From assembly GCA_965242905.1 (NCBI GenBank), contig CBDETM010000002.1:3782001-3846000 (forward strand): a DNA stretch of 64,000 bases. Direction: 5' to 3'. The stretch is from Bin5 sp965242905. Its GTDB lineage: Bacteria; Chloroflexota; Anaerolineae; Caldilineales; Caldilineaceae. Made by a program: the position numbers and the translations under genes. A model generated the notes under the pieces. It did no database searches, had not been told where the DNA came from, and saw nothing but the letters and a program-made list of their open reading frames with translations. Each line of letters opens with the position of its first letter. Positions within the stretch are counted from its first letter, which is position 1. Below, one piece after another: positions 26,281 through 34,293 of this stretch.

Positions 26281-26520
26281 GTGGAGGAGAGAAGAGTCTT
26301 AATTCAGGGTGCGGTGAGCCTTGCGGCAGTTTTTGCGGTCATGGTTTTGGCTGTGTGGGGGCCTGGGTCGGAGGCGTCGAAGTGGTTCCTGGCGCTCGAC
26401 CTGATTCCTATGGAGCTGATTTTGCTCTTGACGTCGGTTGCGTTCTTTGCGTCATTGGGAAGGTCGATGAAGAAGTGGTTCGTCGATCCCATTTTCAGGC
26501 TGTTGGGTAAGGGGACATGA
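26281..26520 (+). CDS. Small two-helix membrane protein
   Basis: 79 residues starting at GTG 26281, with GGGAGGAAAG upstream. Two hydrophobic segments (about 8-25, GAVSLAAVFAVMVLAVWG, and 35-57, IPMELILLLTSVAFFASLG) flank a short loop, and the C-terminus is basic (GRSMKKWFVDP). The family is not recognised. It begins 70 bp after the prephenate dehydratase stop on the same strand. Confidence 0.55.
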   Translation: MEERRVLIQGAVSLAAVFAVMVLAVWGPGSEASKWFLALDLIPMELILLLTSVAFFASLGRSMKKWFVDPIFRLLGKGT

Positions 26521-26704
26521 TCAGGATACGGTACAGGTACAGCAAGGGTGAAGTTTCAGTGTTGAAACAGCTTTGGCTCGACTGCAAGTTCATATATGCT
26601 TCCCTGTATGTTAAGCTTTCCCAGATTTTGGCGTCCATGCGGGCCGATTTCTCGTAGAGGGCCGTACGCGGTCGAAGGTTATATTCCAGGGCAGGCCGAT
26701 ATAG

Positions 26705-26736
26705 AGCTGCGTCTGTATATGACGCAGCTTTATTTG
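26705..26736 (+). terminator. Rho-independent terminator-like hairpin
   Basis: A 9-bp stem AGCTGCGTC/GACGCAGCT with a 7-nt loop, followed by TTTATTTG. It may end the transcript of the prephenate dehydratase and small membrane protein genes, although it lies about 185 bp past the latter. No other gene is seen between 26521 and 26985. Confidence 0.6.
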
Positions 26737-26985
26737 TGCGATCTGGTGGGGAGGTCCCAGTTTTTTGGGGTCAGACTCAAATTACGGGGTGATTTTTCGC
26801 CGGGAACTGTTTGAGGGTGCGTAGTCGAGGCGTTCCGGGAAGTAGGACATGGTTGCGGGTGGCGTCGGTATGGTGCACTAGATGTATCACGGGTTGGATT
26901 GGGCCGGCGTTTTGGTGAAGTCGAGTCGATTGGGCTGAGTCGGCCAGCGATCTAGCTCGGGTCGGCCAGAGTACGTGAGGAATCT

Positions 26986-27261
26986 ATGTATTATGTGTAC
27001 GACCTTACACTGCGCGTCCTCGAAGGCGACATCGAAGCGATAATTACGGTATTGATTCCCGTAGGGCTGATGTTCTGGTGGGTATTCCACGTGTTCATAC
27101 TCCCCGCCAGACAGTGGAAGCCCCCCTCAGGACAACAAGAGCGCACCTACTTTTACCGGAAGAAGAGGGTTGCGGAGGCGGAAAGGTGGCCCAGGGGATC
27201 TAGTCGGCGCAGACGCGGTGAAGTGGGAGACGCCGGCGGACCGCCCGAGGCGGGGTCCTAG
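26986..27261 (+). CDS. Possible small membrane protein
   Basis: 91 residues (MYYVYDLTLRVLEGDIEA). A GTGAGGAAT-type ribosome site precedes the ATG. One strong hydrophobic helix (about 19-40, IITVLIPVGLMFWWVFHVFI) is followed by a basic, low-complexity tail whose C-terminal 40 residues may be non-native read-through. No family is recognised. It resembles its neighbours only in being a very small membrane protein. Confidence 0.35.
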   Translation: MYYVYDLTLRVLEGDIEAIITVLIPVGLMFWWVFHVFILPARQWKPPSGQQERTYFYRKKRVAEAERWPRGSSRRRRGEVGDAGGPPEAGS

Positions 27262-27395
27262 CGGCGGGGTTGCCGGTAGGCGGCTAAACTGGGTATCTTG
27301 GCTCGCGGTCCTGTCATTGGGGCCAGGCTCACTGATGCGGTGGTCGAGGTGGGGTAATCTTTGGGTGCGTGCGGCATACGAAGGAGAGATGACCC

Positions 27396-27530
27396 ATGAC
27401 TGTATTCAAAGGAAGAGAGCCTGGCGACCGCAAATGGATTCTGTACGATTGCGTCACGTATACGGCCGCGGTGCTGTATGTGCTGTTTGTGGGTCTAATG
27501 TACTACGTCCACTATTTTGGGGGGTTGTAG
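27396..27530 (+). CDS. Very small single-helix membrane protein
   Basis: 44 residues (MTVFKGREPGDRKWILYDC to YYVHYFGGL). The start at 27396 has AAGGAGAG nine bases upstream, a good site. The C-terminal half is one transmembrane helix (TYTAAVLYVLFVGLMYYV). No family is recognised. The charged N-terminus and good start signals make it more credible than chance. Confidence 0.45.
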   Translation: MTVFKGREPGDRKWILYDCVTYTAAVLYVLFVGLMYYVHYFGGL

Positions 27531-27741
27531 CAGAGTGTCCGAAGGCGGGTTGGCGTTACGGCATGGGGAAGGGTCCAGTGGCAGGGCCGGCCAAGCAGGG
27601 TCCCGGTGAGCTGATGGGTTGTGCTTTTTGGCTCGCGGTCCAGATTTTTGGGTCCGCCGGTTGTGGGACGGGGCGCCTGGCAGGTTTCGAACGAGCGATG
27701 TAGGCGGCGTCTCTGTAATCCTCCATATATTGGCAACCACC

Positions 27742-27766
27742 AGGGCACCCCTTTTTGGGGTGCCCT
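27742..27766. repeat. Perfect REP-like hairpin 18 bp before RAYT 2
   Basis: AGGGCACCCC pairs with GGGGTGCCCT around a TTTTT loop. Its arms match the family-1 REP stem rather than family 2, although it precedes the family-2 RAYT. It is followed by TTTAT and could also act as a terminator or as a regulatory hairpin for the transposase. Confidence 0.65.
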
Positions 27767-27784
27767 TTATGATTGGAAAACCAC

Positions 27785-28336
27785 ATGACCCATGATCCAG
27801 ACATTCATCGTCGGAGGTCAATCCGGCTCGGCGGGTATGATTACTCGGGCGCCGGCGCGTATTTTCTTTCGATTGTGGTGCAGAGGAGGTTGTGTCTGTT
27901 CGGCGAGGTGGTGGACGGGGAGATGCGCCTGAACGGCGCGGGGGAGATGGTTCGCCGGGTCTGGGAGGGGATGGCGGAGAGGTTTCCGTATGTTGAGATG
28001 GATGCGTTTGTGGTGATGCCCAATCATGTGCATGGTGTTGTTTTTCTCGGCCAGACGGCGGCAACGACGGATGCGTTTACGGGGGAGACAGGAGGGGATG
28101 TGCCTACGTTGGGGGATGTGGTGCGTGTGTTTAAGTCTGTGACGACGGTGGAATATGGGAGGGGTGTGCGGGGATTGGGGTGGGAGCGGTATGAGAAGCG
28201 ATTGTGGCAGCGGAATTATTATGAGCGTGTGATCAGGAACGGGTCTGAGTTGAGGGCGGTGAGGGAGTATATTGTGAATAATCCCAGGAATTGGGAGTTG
28301 GACCGGGAGAATCCCGGTGGGGGTGGGGGGTCGTGA
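27785..28336 (+). CDS. REP-associated tyrosine transposase (RAYT 2, Y1 HUH)
   Basis: 183 residues from ATG 27785 (MTHDPDIHRRRSIRLGGYDY); a TTG at 27773 is an alternative. The HUH motif is MPNHVHGV and the nucleophile Tyr lies in RNYYERVIRNGSELR, followed by VREYIVNNPRNW. It is highly similar to RAYT 1 through the core but lacks the REP-encoded insert, having TTDAFTGETGGDVPTLG there instead. The C-terminus is Gly-rich. It is followed within 65 bp by the REP family 2 array. Confidence 0.92.
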   Translation: MTHDPDIHRRRSIRLGGYDYSGAGAYFLSIVVQRRLCLFGEVVDGEMRLNGAGEMVRRVWEGMAERFPYVEMDAFVVMPNHVHGVVFLGQTAATTDAFTGETGGDVPTLGDVVRVFKSVTTVEYGRGVRGLGWERYEKRLWQRNYYERVIRNGSELRAVREYIVNNPRNWELDRENPGGGGGS

Positions 28337-28398
28337 ATGGGAGTGGTGTGTGAGGGCAGGTGCGAGGGTTGGCCCGATCGGAGACTGAGGGTGTACGC

Positions 28399-29556
28399 GG
28401 GCAGGCACAAGGCCTGCCCCTACCGGAGGTTGGGGGATGGGACGGAGGGGATGTCGCGTGTGGGAGCGGGAGGGTGTACGCGGGCAGGCACAAGGCCTGC
28501 CCCTACCGGAGGTTTGAGGTGTGGGACGGAGCGGGTGTCGTGTATGGGAGTGTGAGGGGGAGGTGAAGGCGGTGTGTGAGAGTGTACGCGGGCAGGCACA
28601 AGGCCTGCCCCTACCGGAGGTTTGAGGTGTGGGACGGAGCGGGTGCCGTGTAAGGGGGGAGGGCAGGCACAAGGCCTGCCCCTACCGGAGATCTGGGAGG
28701 GGGACGGAGCGGGTGTCGTGTATGGGTGTGTGAGGGGGAGGTGAAGGCGGTGTGTGAGGGTGTACGCGGGCAGGCACAAGGCCTGCCCCTACCGGAGGTT
28801 TGAGGTGTGGGACGGAGCGGGTGCCGTGTAAGGGGGGAGGGCAGGCACAAGGCCTGCCCCTACCGGAGATCTGGGAGGGGGACGGAGCGGGTGTCGTGTA
28901 TGGGTGTGTGAGGGGGAGGTGAAGGCGGTGTGTGAGGGTGTACGCGGGCAGGCACAAGGCCTGCCCCTACCGGAGGTTTGAGGTGTGGGACGGAGCGGGT
29001 GTCGTGTATGTGAGGGGGAGGTGAAGGCGGCGTGTGAGGGTGTACGCGGGCAGGCACAAGGCCTGCCCCTACCGGAGGTTTGAGGTGTGGGACGGAGCGG
29101 GTGTCGTGTATGGGAGTGTGAGGGGGAGGTGAAGGCGGCGTGTGAGGGTGTACGAGGGCAGGCACAAGGCCTGCCCCTACCGGAGATCTGGGTGGGGGAC
29201 GGAGGAGGCGCCGCGTAAGGGAGTGTGAGGGGGAGGTGAAGGCGGCGTGTGAGGGTGTACGAGGGCAGGCACAAGGCCTGCCCCTACCGGAGATCTGGGA
29301 GGGGGACGGAGCGGGTGTCGTGTATGGGAGTGTGAGGGGGAGGTGAAGGCGGCGTGTGAGGGTGTACGAGGGCAGGCACAAGGCCTGCCCCTACCGGAGA
29401 TCTGGGTGGGGGACGGAGGAGGCGCCGCGTATGGGAGTGTGAGGGGGAGGTGAAGGCGGTGTGTGAGGGTGTACGCGGGCAGGCACAAGGCCTGCCCCTA
29501 CCGGAGATCTGGGTGGGGGACGGAGCGGGTGTCGTGTAAGGGGGGAGGGCAGGCAC
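28399..29556 (-). repeat. REP family 2 array, downstream of RAYT 2 (12 full copies, 1 partial)
   Basis: Units alternate around 75-110 bp. Each has a stem GGGCAGGC/GCCTGCCC, loop ACAAG, then CTACCGG, which reads as a 5' GTAG foot on the minus strand. Spacers are near-identical (GGGACGGAGCGGGTGTCGTG, then AGGGGGAGGTGAAGGCGG). The last copy (29547) is cut after its left arm, directly before the kinase gene end. Confidence 0.9.
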
Positions 29557-29580
29557 TGCGTGCTTTCTCGGAAGTGGCGA

Positions 29581-31980
29581 CTATGGTTGGCGCAGGGCTG
29601 CGCTGACTCTGGCGACAAGTTCGGTGGGGGAGAAGGGTTTGACTATGTAGTCGACGGCGCCTGCGTCCAGGGCGGATGTAATGATTTCATCACTGCCGTT
29701 GGCGGACAGGAAAATGACGCGTACTTCTGCCGTAGCCAGGATGCGTTTCATCAGTTCGATGCCGTCGTTTCCCGGCAGCATCAGGTCCATCATTATCAGG
29801 TGCGGAGGGTCTGACCTCACTATGTGGAGGACCTCATCGGGTTTGCCGGTCACGATGGGAGCGTAACCCGCTTTTAAGAGGACTCTGCGCACGTACCTGA
29901 GGGTCTGCGGGTCATCGTCCACTGCGAGTATGCGCGACGGCTCCGTTTTGGAGGACCCCGACACATTTGCGTGTAGCGAGGATGTGCCTGCCGCGTTCCC
30001 AAACTCCTGATCGGCAACGGGCAGGGTGAAGGTAAACTGTGTTCCCAGGCCCGGACCGGCACTTTCGGCCCAGATGCGGCCGCCATGGGCTTCGACGATG
30101 CCTTTGCAGATGGCAAGGCCCAGGCCAGATCCTGAGATTTTGCGTTCCTCTTCTTCGCCGTGGACCCGGGCGAATTTTCGGAACAGGTAGGGAATGCGGT
30201 CGGCCGCAATGCCGCGGCCATCGTCAGCCACGGAAAAGGCGACGCGGCCGTCATCCCGCGCGGCGCTCACTCTTATGACCGACGGCTCGGGCGAGTACTT
30301 GGCGGCGTTGGAGAGGAGGTTTTCCAATATCTGAATGAAGCGCCACTTGTCCGCCATCACCCGGGGCAATTCGGTCTCGAGGTTAATGGACAAGTTGTCG
30401 CGACCGCCTCCGCTCAGGAAGGTGTTTTTGGCCTCGTCTATCAAGCGGGCGGCATCATACGGTTCGGGCGTGACGGAAAGCGAGCCCGTTTCGACCCGCG
30501 CCACTTCCAGGAGTTCTCTGATCAGATCGCGCATCCGGGCGGCCTGCATTTCAATGATGCGGATAAACTGGATCATCTCGTCGGGACTGAACGTGTTCAG
30601 TGATTCGCGCAGATTTGAGGCAGAACCTTGAATTGACGTCAGCGGGGAGCGCAGCTCGTGGCTTACCATGCCAAGGAATTCTGCGCGCAGCTTTTCCAGC
30701 TCTTCCATCCAAGACAGGTCCTGCAGGGTTACGACCACTGACCTGACTTCATCATCCTGCATTTTCAAGAGTGAAGTGTTTACGAGAACGGCCAACGACC
30801 GCCCGCCGGGCACGGACAGGACCAGCTCCTCTGCGCGCAGCGTTCCCTTGCCGGGCTGCAATAGTGCGAAGACAAATTCGGCCAGCGCCATTTCTTGTCC
30901 GTCGGTCCAGCGGACAATCGAGTTATCCACAATGTGCTTCAGATGGCGATTCGTGGGGTCGAGGCCCTTAAAGATTTTCATCGCAGCCTCGTTGAGCGAC
31001 ATTGGGCCTCCCGTCTGTGGGTTGAAGGCGGCGACACCGACCGGCGTTGTTTCTATGACTGTTTTCAGGTTGAACGCAGCCTGCTGGGCCTGTTTGGAGC
31101 GGCGCGTACTGTCGATAACTAAGGCAGCCAAGGAGGAAAAAAGGGTAAAGATTTCTTCGTCTTCCTGGCTGAACTCCTGCTCTCCTTTCGCCCTGGCCAT
31201 GCAGATGCTACCAAAGCCAGCCCCCTGGTGACGAATGGGGGCGGCCAGGACGGAACCTGCGGGCAAAGGACAGAAGTCGGGAAAGCCTTCTGCCGTGGTG
31301 CGGCTGTTGAATTCGGGAATCCGCAACGGTTCTGAAAGCTTGTTGAGATACGTGATGAACTGCTTTCCTGCCGACGTGTCTACCAGCAGCTGGTGCTCTG
31401 CGGCCTTTAAACCGGCGGAGAGGAGGTCGTGCGGCTGCCCTGAATCATCGGGCGCGTCCCACGACACAGTGAGTTCGCCTGGCTGCCTGCACGCCAAGTT
31501 CAGGGCGACGACCTGCCTATGAGGTACAGGATCTGCGGGCGTACACTTGGGGATCTGTGTGTCTGCAGACGTCACTTTATGCTCGATTGGGGCGGCGCCA
31601 GCCTCGGCAATGCGGCTCCAATCGCCGTAAGGGCCTTTTTCATAACGGGCGCGCACACGTATTTTGTAGCGCTGGCAGGGATCCAGGCCGGTAATCGTGT
31701 AGGGCGAGGTGATAGGGAAGGCATTGATGGAAGGGTCGAGCCAGGTACGGAAGCGGTCGTCCACGGGGGCCCAGGTGACCCTGTAGTCGCGCGGGGGGTT
31801 GGTCAGGAATGTGATTACGCCGTAGCTGGCGTCTGTGATCGTTCGCGCACTGTCAATCACTTCCTGGAGCACGTTTTCCAGGTCTGTTTGCTCTTTGATG
31901 CGTGCGACGGCCTGGTTGAGCATGGACAGGCGGGCTTGCAGGGTTTTCGTGCTGTGCTCGCGGTCATCGGCCATCTTCAT
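29581..31980 (-). CDS. Hybrid sensor histidine kinase with FN3-split GAF domain
   Basis: 799 residues from Met at 31980 (MKMADDREHSTKTLQ), with AAGGAG eight bases upstream. Order: GAF domain (about 15-292) interrupted at 60-177 by a fibronectin-III-like module; PAS (about 300-430); HisKA with VSHELRSPL (His near 441); HATPase with ENLLSNAAKYS, DDGRGI and GSGLGLAI; and a C-terminal receiver (about 685-799) with VDDDP, the phospho-acceptor Asp in MMDLMLPG, and VKPF. No transmembrane helix is seen, so it is a cytoplasmic sensor. No partner regulator gene is adjacent; the built-in receiver suggests phosphorelay. Confidence 0.92.
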   Translation of the reverse strand: MKMADDREHSTKTLQARLSMLNQAVARIKEQTDLENVLQEVIDSARTITDASYGVITFLTNPPRDYRVTWAPVDDRFRTWLDPSINAFPITSPYTITGLDPCQRYKIRVRARYEKGPYGDWSRIAEAGAAPIEHKVTSADTQIPKCTPADPVPHRQVVALNLACRQPGELTVSWDAPDDSGQPHDLLSAGLKAAEHQLLVDTSAGKQFITYLNKLSEPLRIPEFNSRTTAEGFPDFCPLPAGSVLAAPIRHQGAGFGSICMARAKGEQEFSQEDEEIFTLFSSLAALVIDSTRRSKQAQQAAFNLKTVIETTPVGVAAFNPQTGGPMSLNEAAMKIFKGLDPTNRHLKHIVDNSIVRWTDGQEMALAEFVFALLQPGKGTLRAEELVLSVPGGRSLAVLVNTSLLKMQDDEVRSVVVTLQDLSWMEELEKLRAEFLGMVSHELRSPLTSIQGSASNLRESLNTFSPDEMIQFIRIIEMQAARMRDLIRELLEVARVETGSLSVTPEPYDAARLIDEAKNTFLSGGGRDNLSINLETELPRVMADKWRFIQILENLLSNAAKYSPEPSVIRVSAARDDGRVAFSVADDGRGIAADRIPYLFRKFARVHGEEEERKISGSGLGLAICKGIVEAHGGRIWAESAGPGLGTQFTFTLPVADQEFGNAAGTSSLHANVSGSSKTEPSRILAVDDDPQTLRYVRRVLLKAGYAPIVTGKPDEVLHIVRSDPPHLIMMDLMLPGNDGIELMKRILATAEVRVIFLSANGSDEIITSALDAGAVDYIVKPFSPTELVARVSAALRQP
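31450..31803 (-). other. Fibronectin-III module inserted into the GAF domain
   Basis: About 118 codons between the GAF strand ending YGVITFL and the continuation DDSGQPHDLLSAGL. The insert starts inside an FN3 repeat (PRDYRVTWAPVDDRF, then YTITGLDPCQRYKIRVRARY) and ends with the opening of another (GELTVSWDAP), so it is a permuted FN3 unit. Removing it restores a continuous GAF sequence in frame. Confidence 0.75.
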
Positions 31981-32187
31981 GTTGCATGCTCCTTTTGACT
32001 CCGGATGTGAGCACGGGGCCACGCTTGGGTGTAGTCCGGTGGTCGGAGACGCCGGGAATGGCACGGCATTGGAATAGTTTGCATGTGATTATGCCCCATT
32101 GTAAAGGGTCACATCAAGCGGTTGCTGAAATCCGGTGCAGCGTGGTGGTGGCGCGAACGAGGGCACGCACAAGGGGTGGTCGTACGG

Positions 32188-32360
32188 TGGGATGGGGGCG
32201 AAGCATGGTTGCAGCGGGTGGACAAGGTCATATTACGCACACACTCGCTGCGGCGGGAGGTTTTAGGAGAGGGGGCGTTGCGGGGGCGGAGCCCCCGCAC
32301 AAGGGAGGGCCGAATAGGCCCGACCGCACAACTGCAGTAGTTAGTAGCTAGTAGTTAGTA
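32188..32360. repeat. Interspersed double-hairpin repeat, copy 3
   Basis: Same order as copies 1 and 2: a GGGGCGAAGC-type left part, a CACACACTCGCTGCGGCG stretch, two hairpins, CTGCAG, then a degenerate tail (GTAGTTAGTAGCTAGTAG). A degenerate REP family 1 hairpin precedes it at 32160-32187. The IS982-type element is inserted in its tail. Confidence 0.8.
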
Positions 32361-33372
32361 GGGCCTTATGCTAGTTAGCGTTTGAAAAAAGTCCCCTGGT
32401 GAGATAACTTTGGAAGTCTCCACCAACCAAGGTAGCTCACCAGGAGGACCAATCGAATGATAGCCCACTTTGACGACTTCTGTCTATGGGTGTATGTGCT
32501 GGTTGACGACATGTACAAGGAACTGGAAGGACATTTGAGACGACCCGGGCCGAAGCCTAAGTGTAGCGACAGTGAATTGATTGCGATCAGTCTCATCGGC
32601 GAGTGCCTGGGATGGGACGTGGAAACGGAGATGCTCAGTCATATGCAGGCACATCGGGATAAGTTTCCGATCATACCGGATCAGAGCCGCTTCAATCGGC
32701 GGCGACGAAACTTGATGGGGACCATCAACGAGATGCGACGCATGATGTTGGCCAGGACGGAGCTTTACTGGGACGAGCATTGTGTCGTCGATAGCCTGCC
32801 CGTCCCTGTGGTTAAATTCCATCTGGCGCCGCAATCGCGCATCAGATGGTCCGATTGGGGGGCCGATTATGGGCCGGTTTCCTCCAAGAAGATAATGATC
32901 TTCGGTTACAAGCTGCATATGCTGATCACATTGGGTGGCCTCATTATCGACTTCGAGTTAGCTCCGGCGAGCAAGTTTGACTTGGCTGTCGGCCGCGAGC
33001 TCCTTGCCGGACACAAAAACCGCATCGTCATCGGTGACAAGGCCTACGTCAGCGCACCGGCAGCTGAGGACCTCTGGCATTACAATCGCATCTGCCTGCT
33101 CAGCAAACGGCGCAAAAACCAGAAAAAACAACTCACCAAACACATCCGCCGCCTCTATGACTCGATCCGCCAAATGATCGAAACCGTCACCAGTCAACTC
33201 GAAGCACAATTCTCGATTGAAACCAACCGCGCCCATACGTTGTGGGGCTTGTGTGCTCGACTCTACACTAAGTTGGCTGCACATACCCTCTGCATCTATA
33301 TCAACCGTCTCTTGGGCGCACCTGACTATCTGAAAATCAAGAAATTGGCCTTTCACAACTAGCATAAGGCCC
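32361..33372 (+). mobile_element. IS982-type insertion sequence
   Basis: A 1,012-bp element with perfect 16-bp terminal inverted repeats: GGGCCTTATGCTAGTT at 32361-32376 and its complement at 33357-33372. A 5-bp flanking duplication TAGTA lies at 32356-32360 and 33373-33377. The tandem-repeat context makes the duplication length uncertain. It carries a single complete transposase. Confidence 0.88.
32457..33362 (+). CDS. IS982 family transposase
   Basis: 301 residues. N-terminal IAHFDDFCLWVYVLVDD and the helical CSDSELIAISLIGECLG lead into the DDE core. The catalytic residues lie in CVVDSLPVPVVKFH (first Asp), IVIGDKAYVSA (second Asp) and MIETVTSQLEAQF (Glu). The pattern is typical of IS982. 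The stop lies within the right inverted repeat. The frame is intact, and the perfect ends suggest the element could still move. Confidence 0.88.
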   Translation: MIAHFDDFCLWVYVLVDDMYKELEGHLRRPGPKPKCSDSELIAISLIGECLGWDVETEMLSHMQAHRDKFPIIPDQSRFNRRRRNLMGTINEMRRMMLARTELYWDEHCVVDSLPVPVVKFHLAPQSRIRWSDWGADYGPVSSKKIMIFGYKLHMLITLGGLIIDFELAPASKFDLAVGRELLAGHKNRIVIGDKAYVSAPAAEDLWHYNRICLLSKRRKNQKKQLTKHIRRLYDSIRQMIETVTSQLEAQFSIETNRAHTLWGLCARLYTKLAAHTLCIYINRLLGAPDYLKIKKLAFHN

Positions 33373-33393
33373 TAGTAGTCAGTGGGGAGGGAG

Positions 33394-34287
33394 TCAGCCT
33401 TTGAGGCCGGTGAGGGCGATGCCGCGGACGAAGTTTTTCTGGAAGATGAGGAAGACGATGAGTGGGGGGATGGAGACGAGGACGGAGCCGGCCATGACGG
33501 CCTGGTAGTCGGTGCCGCCGAAGCGGTTGGCCATGCGGGCGATGATGAGGGGGAGGGTGAGCTTTTTTTCTTCGTTGAGGATGACGAGGGGCCAGAGGTA
33601 GGCGTTGAAGGCGCCGAGGAAGACGAAGATGGCGAGGGCGGAGAGGATGGGTTTGGTGAGGGGAAGGATGATGTTGCGGTAGATGCCGAAGTCGCCGCTG
33701 CCGTCGATTTTGGCGGCGTCGTAGAGCTCGCGGGGGATGCCGTAGACGAACTGGCGGCAGAGGAAGACGCCGAAGGAGGAGAAGATGCTGGGCACCCAGA
33801 CGCCCCAGAGGGAGTTGAGGAGGTTGAGCTCGCGCATGACGATGTAGAGGGGGATGAGGAGGGTGAGGAAGGGGACCATGGTGGTGGAGAGGACGAAGTA
33901 GAAGAGGTAGTCGCGGCCTGGGAACTCAAGGCGGGCGAAGATGAAGCCGCCCATGGATGAGGTGATGAGGACGCTGATGACGGTGCCGGTGGTGACGATG
34001 ATGCTGTTGACGTAGGCGATGGGCAGGTTGGCGCGGGTCGGGTCCATGACCATGAGGTAGGCGCCGAGGGTCCACTTTTTGGGGAGGAGGGTGACGGGCA
34101 GGCTGACGATGTCGGCGCCGGTCTTGAAGGAGGAGAAGAGGAGCCAGATGAAGGGGTAGAACATGGCGAAGCTGAAGAAGGCCAGGATGAGGAAGACGAC
34201 CGCTTTTGTCCACTTGCCGGAGATGATCCAGCGGCGGAGGGGGGAGATGGGGGTGGGCAGCGGTCTGGAGTCAGCGGTTGTGGCCAT
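33394..34287 (-). CDS. Carbohydrate ABC transporter permease (MalG-type)
   Basis: A 297-residue permease with about six helices and an EAA loop reading YDAAKIDGSGDFGIYRNI, then LPLTKP. The C-terminus is GIALTGLKG. It is clearly paralogous to 2728-3609. It starts 6 bp after the upstream permease stop. The IS982-type element ends 22 bp beyond its stop and leaves the gene complete. As in the first cluster, no ATPase gene accompanies it. Confidence 0.92.
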   Translation of the reverse strand: MATTADSRPLPTPISPLRRWIISGKWTKAVVFLILAFFSFAMFYPFIWLLFSSFKTGADIVSLPVTLLPKKWTLGAYLMVMDPTRANLPIAYVNSIIVTTGTVISVLITSSMGGFIFARLEFPGRDYLFYFVLSTTMVPFLTLLIPLYIVMRELNLLNSLWGVWVPSIFSSFGVFLCRQFVYGIPRELYDAAKIDGSGDFGIYRNIILPLTKPILSALAIFVFLGAFNAYLWPLVILNEEKKLTLPLIIARMANRFGGTDYQAVMAGSVLVSIPPLIVFLIFQKNFVRGIALTGLKG

Positions 34288-34293
34288 GTGGCA

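Noticed and set aside
26596..26814. Small frame over the terminator at 26705
   Set aside because: It contains the terminator hairpin, lacks a ribosome site and resembles no protein.
28399..29556. Second CRISPR-like array
   Set aside because: Same reasons; spacers repeat and the adjacent gene is RAYT 2.
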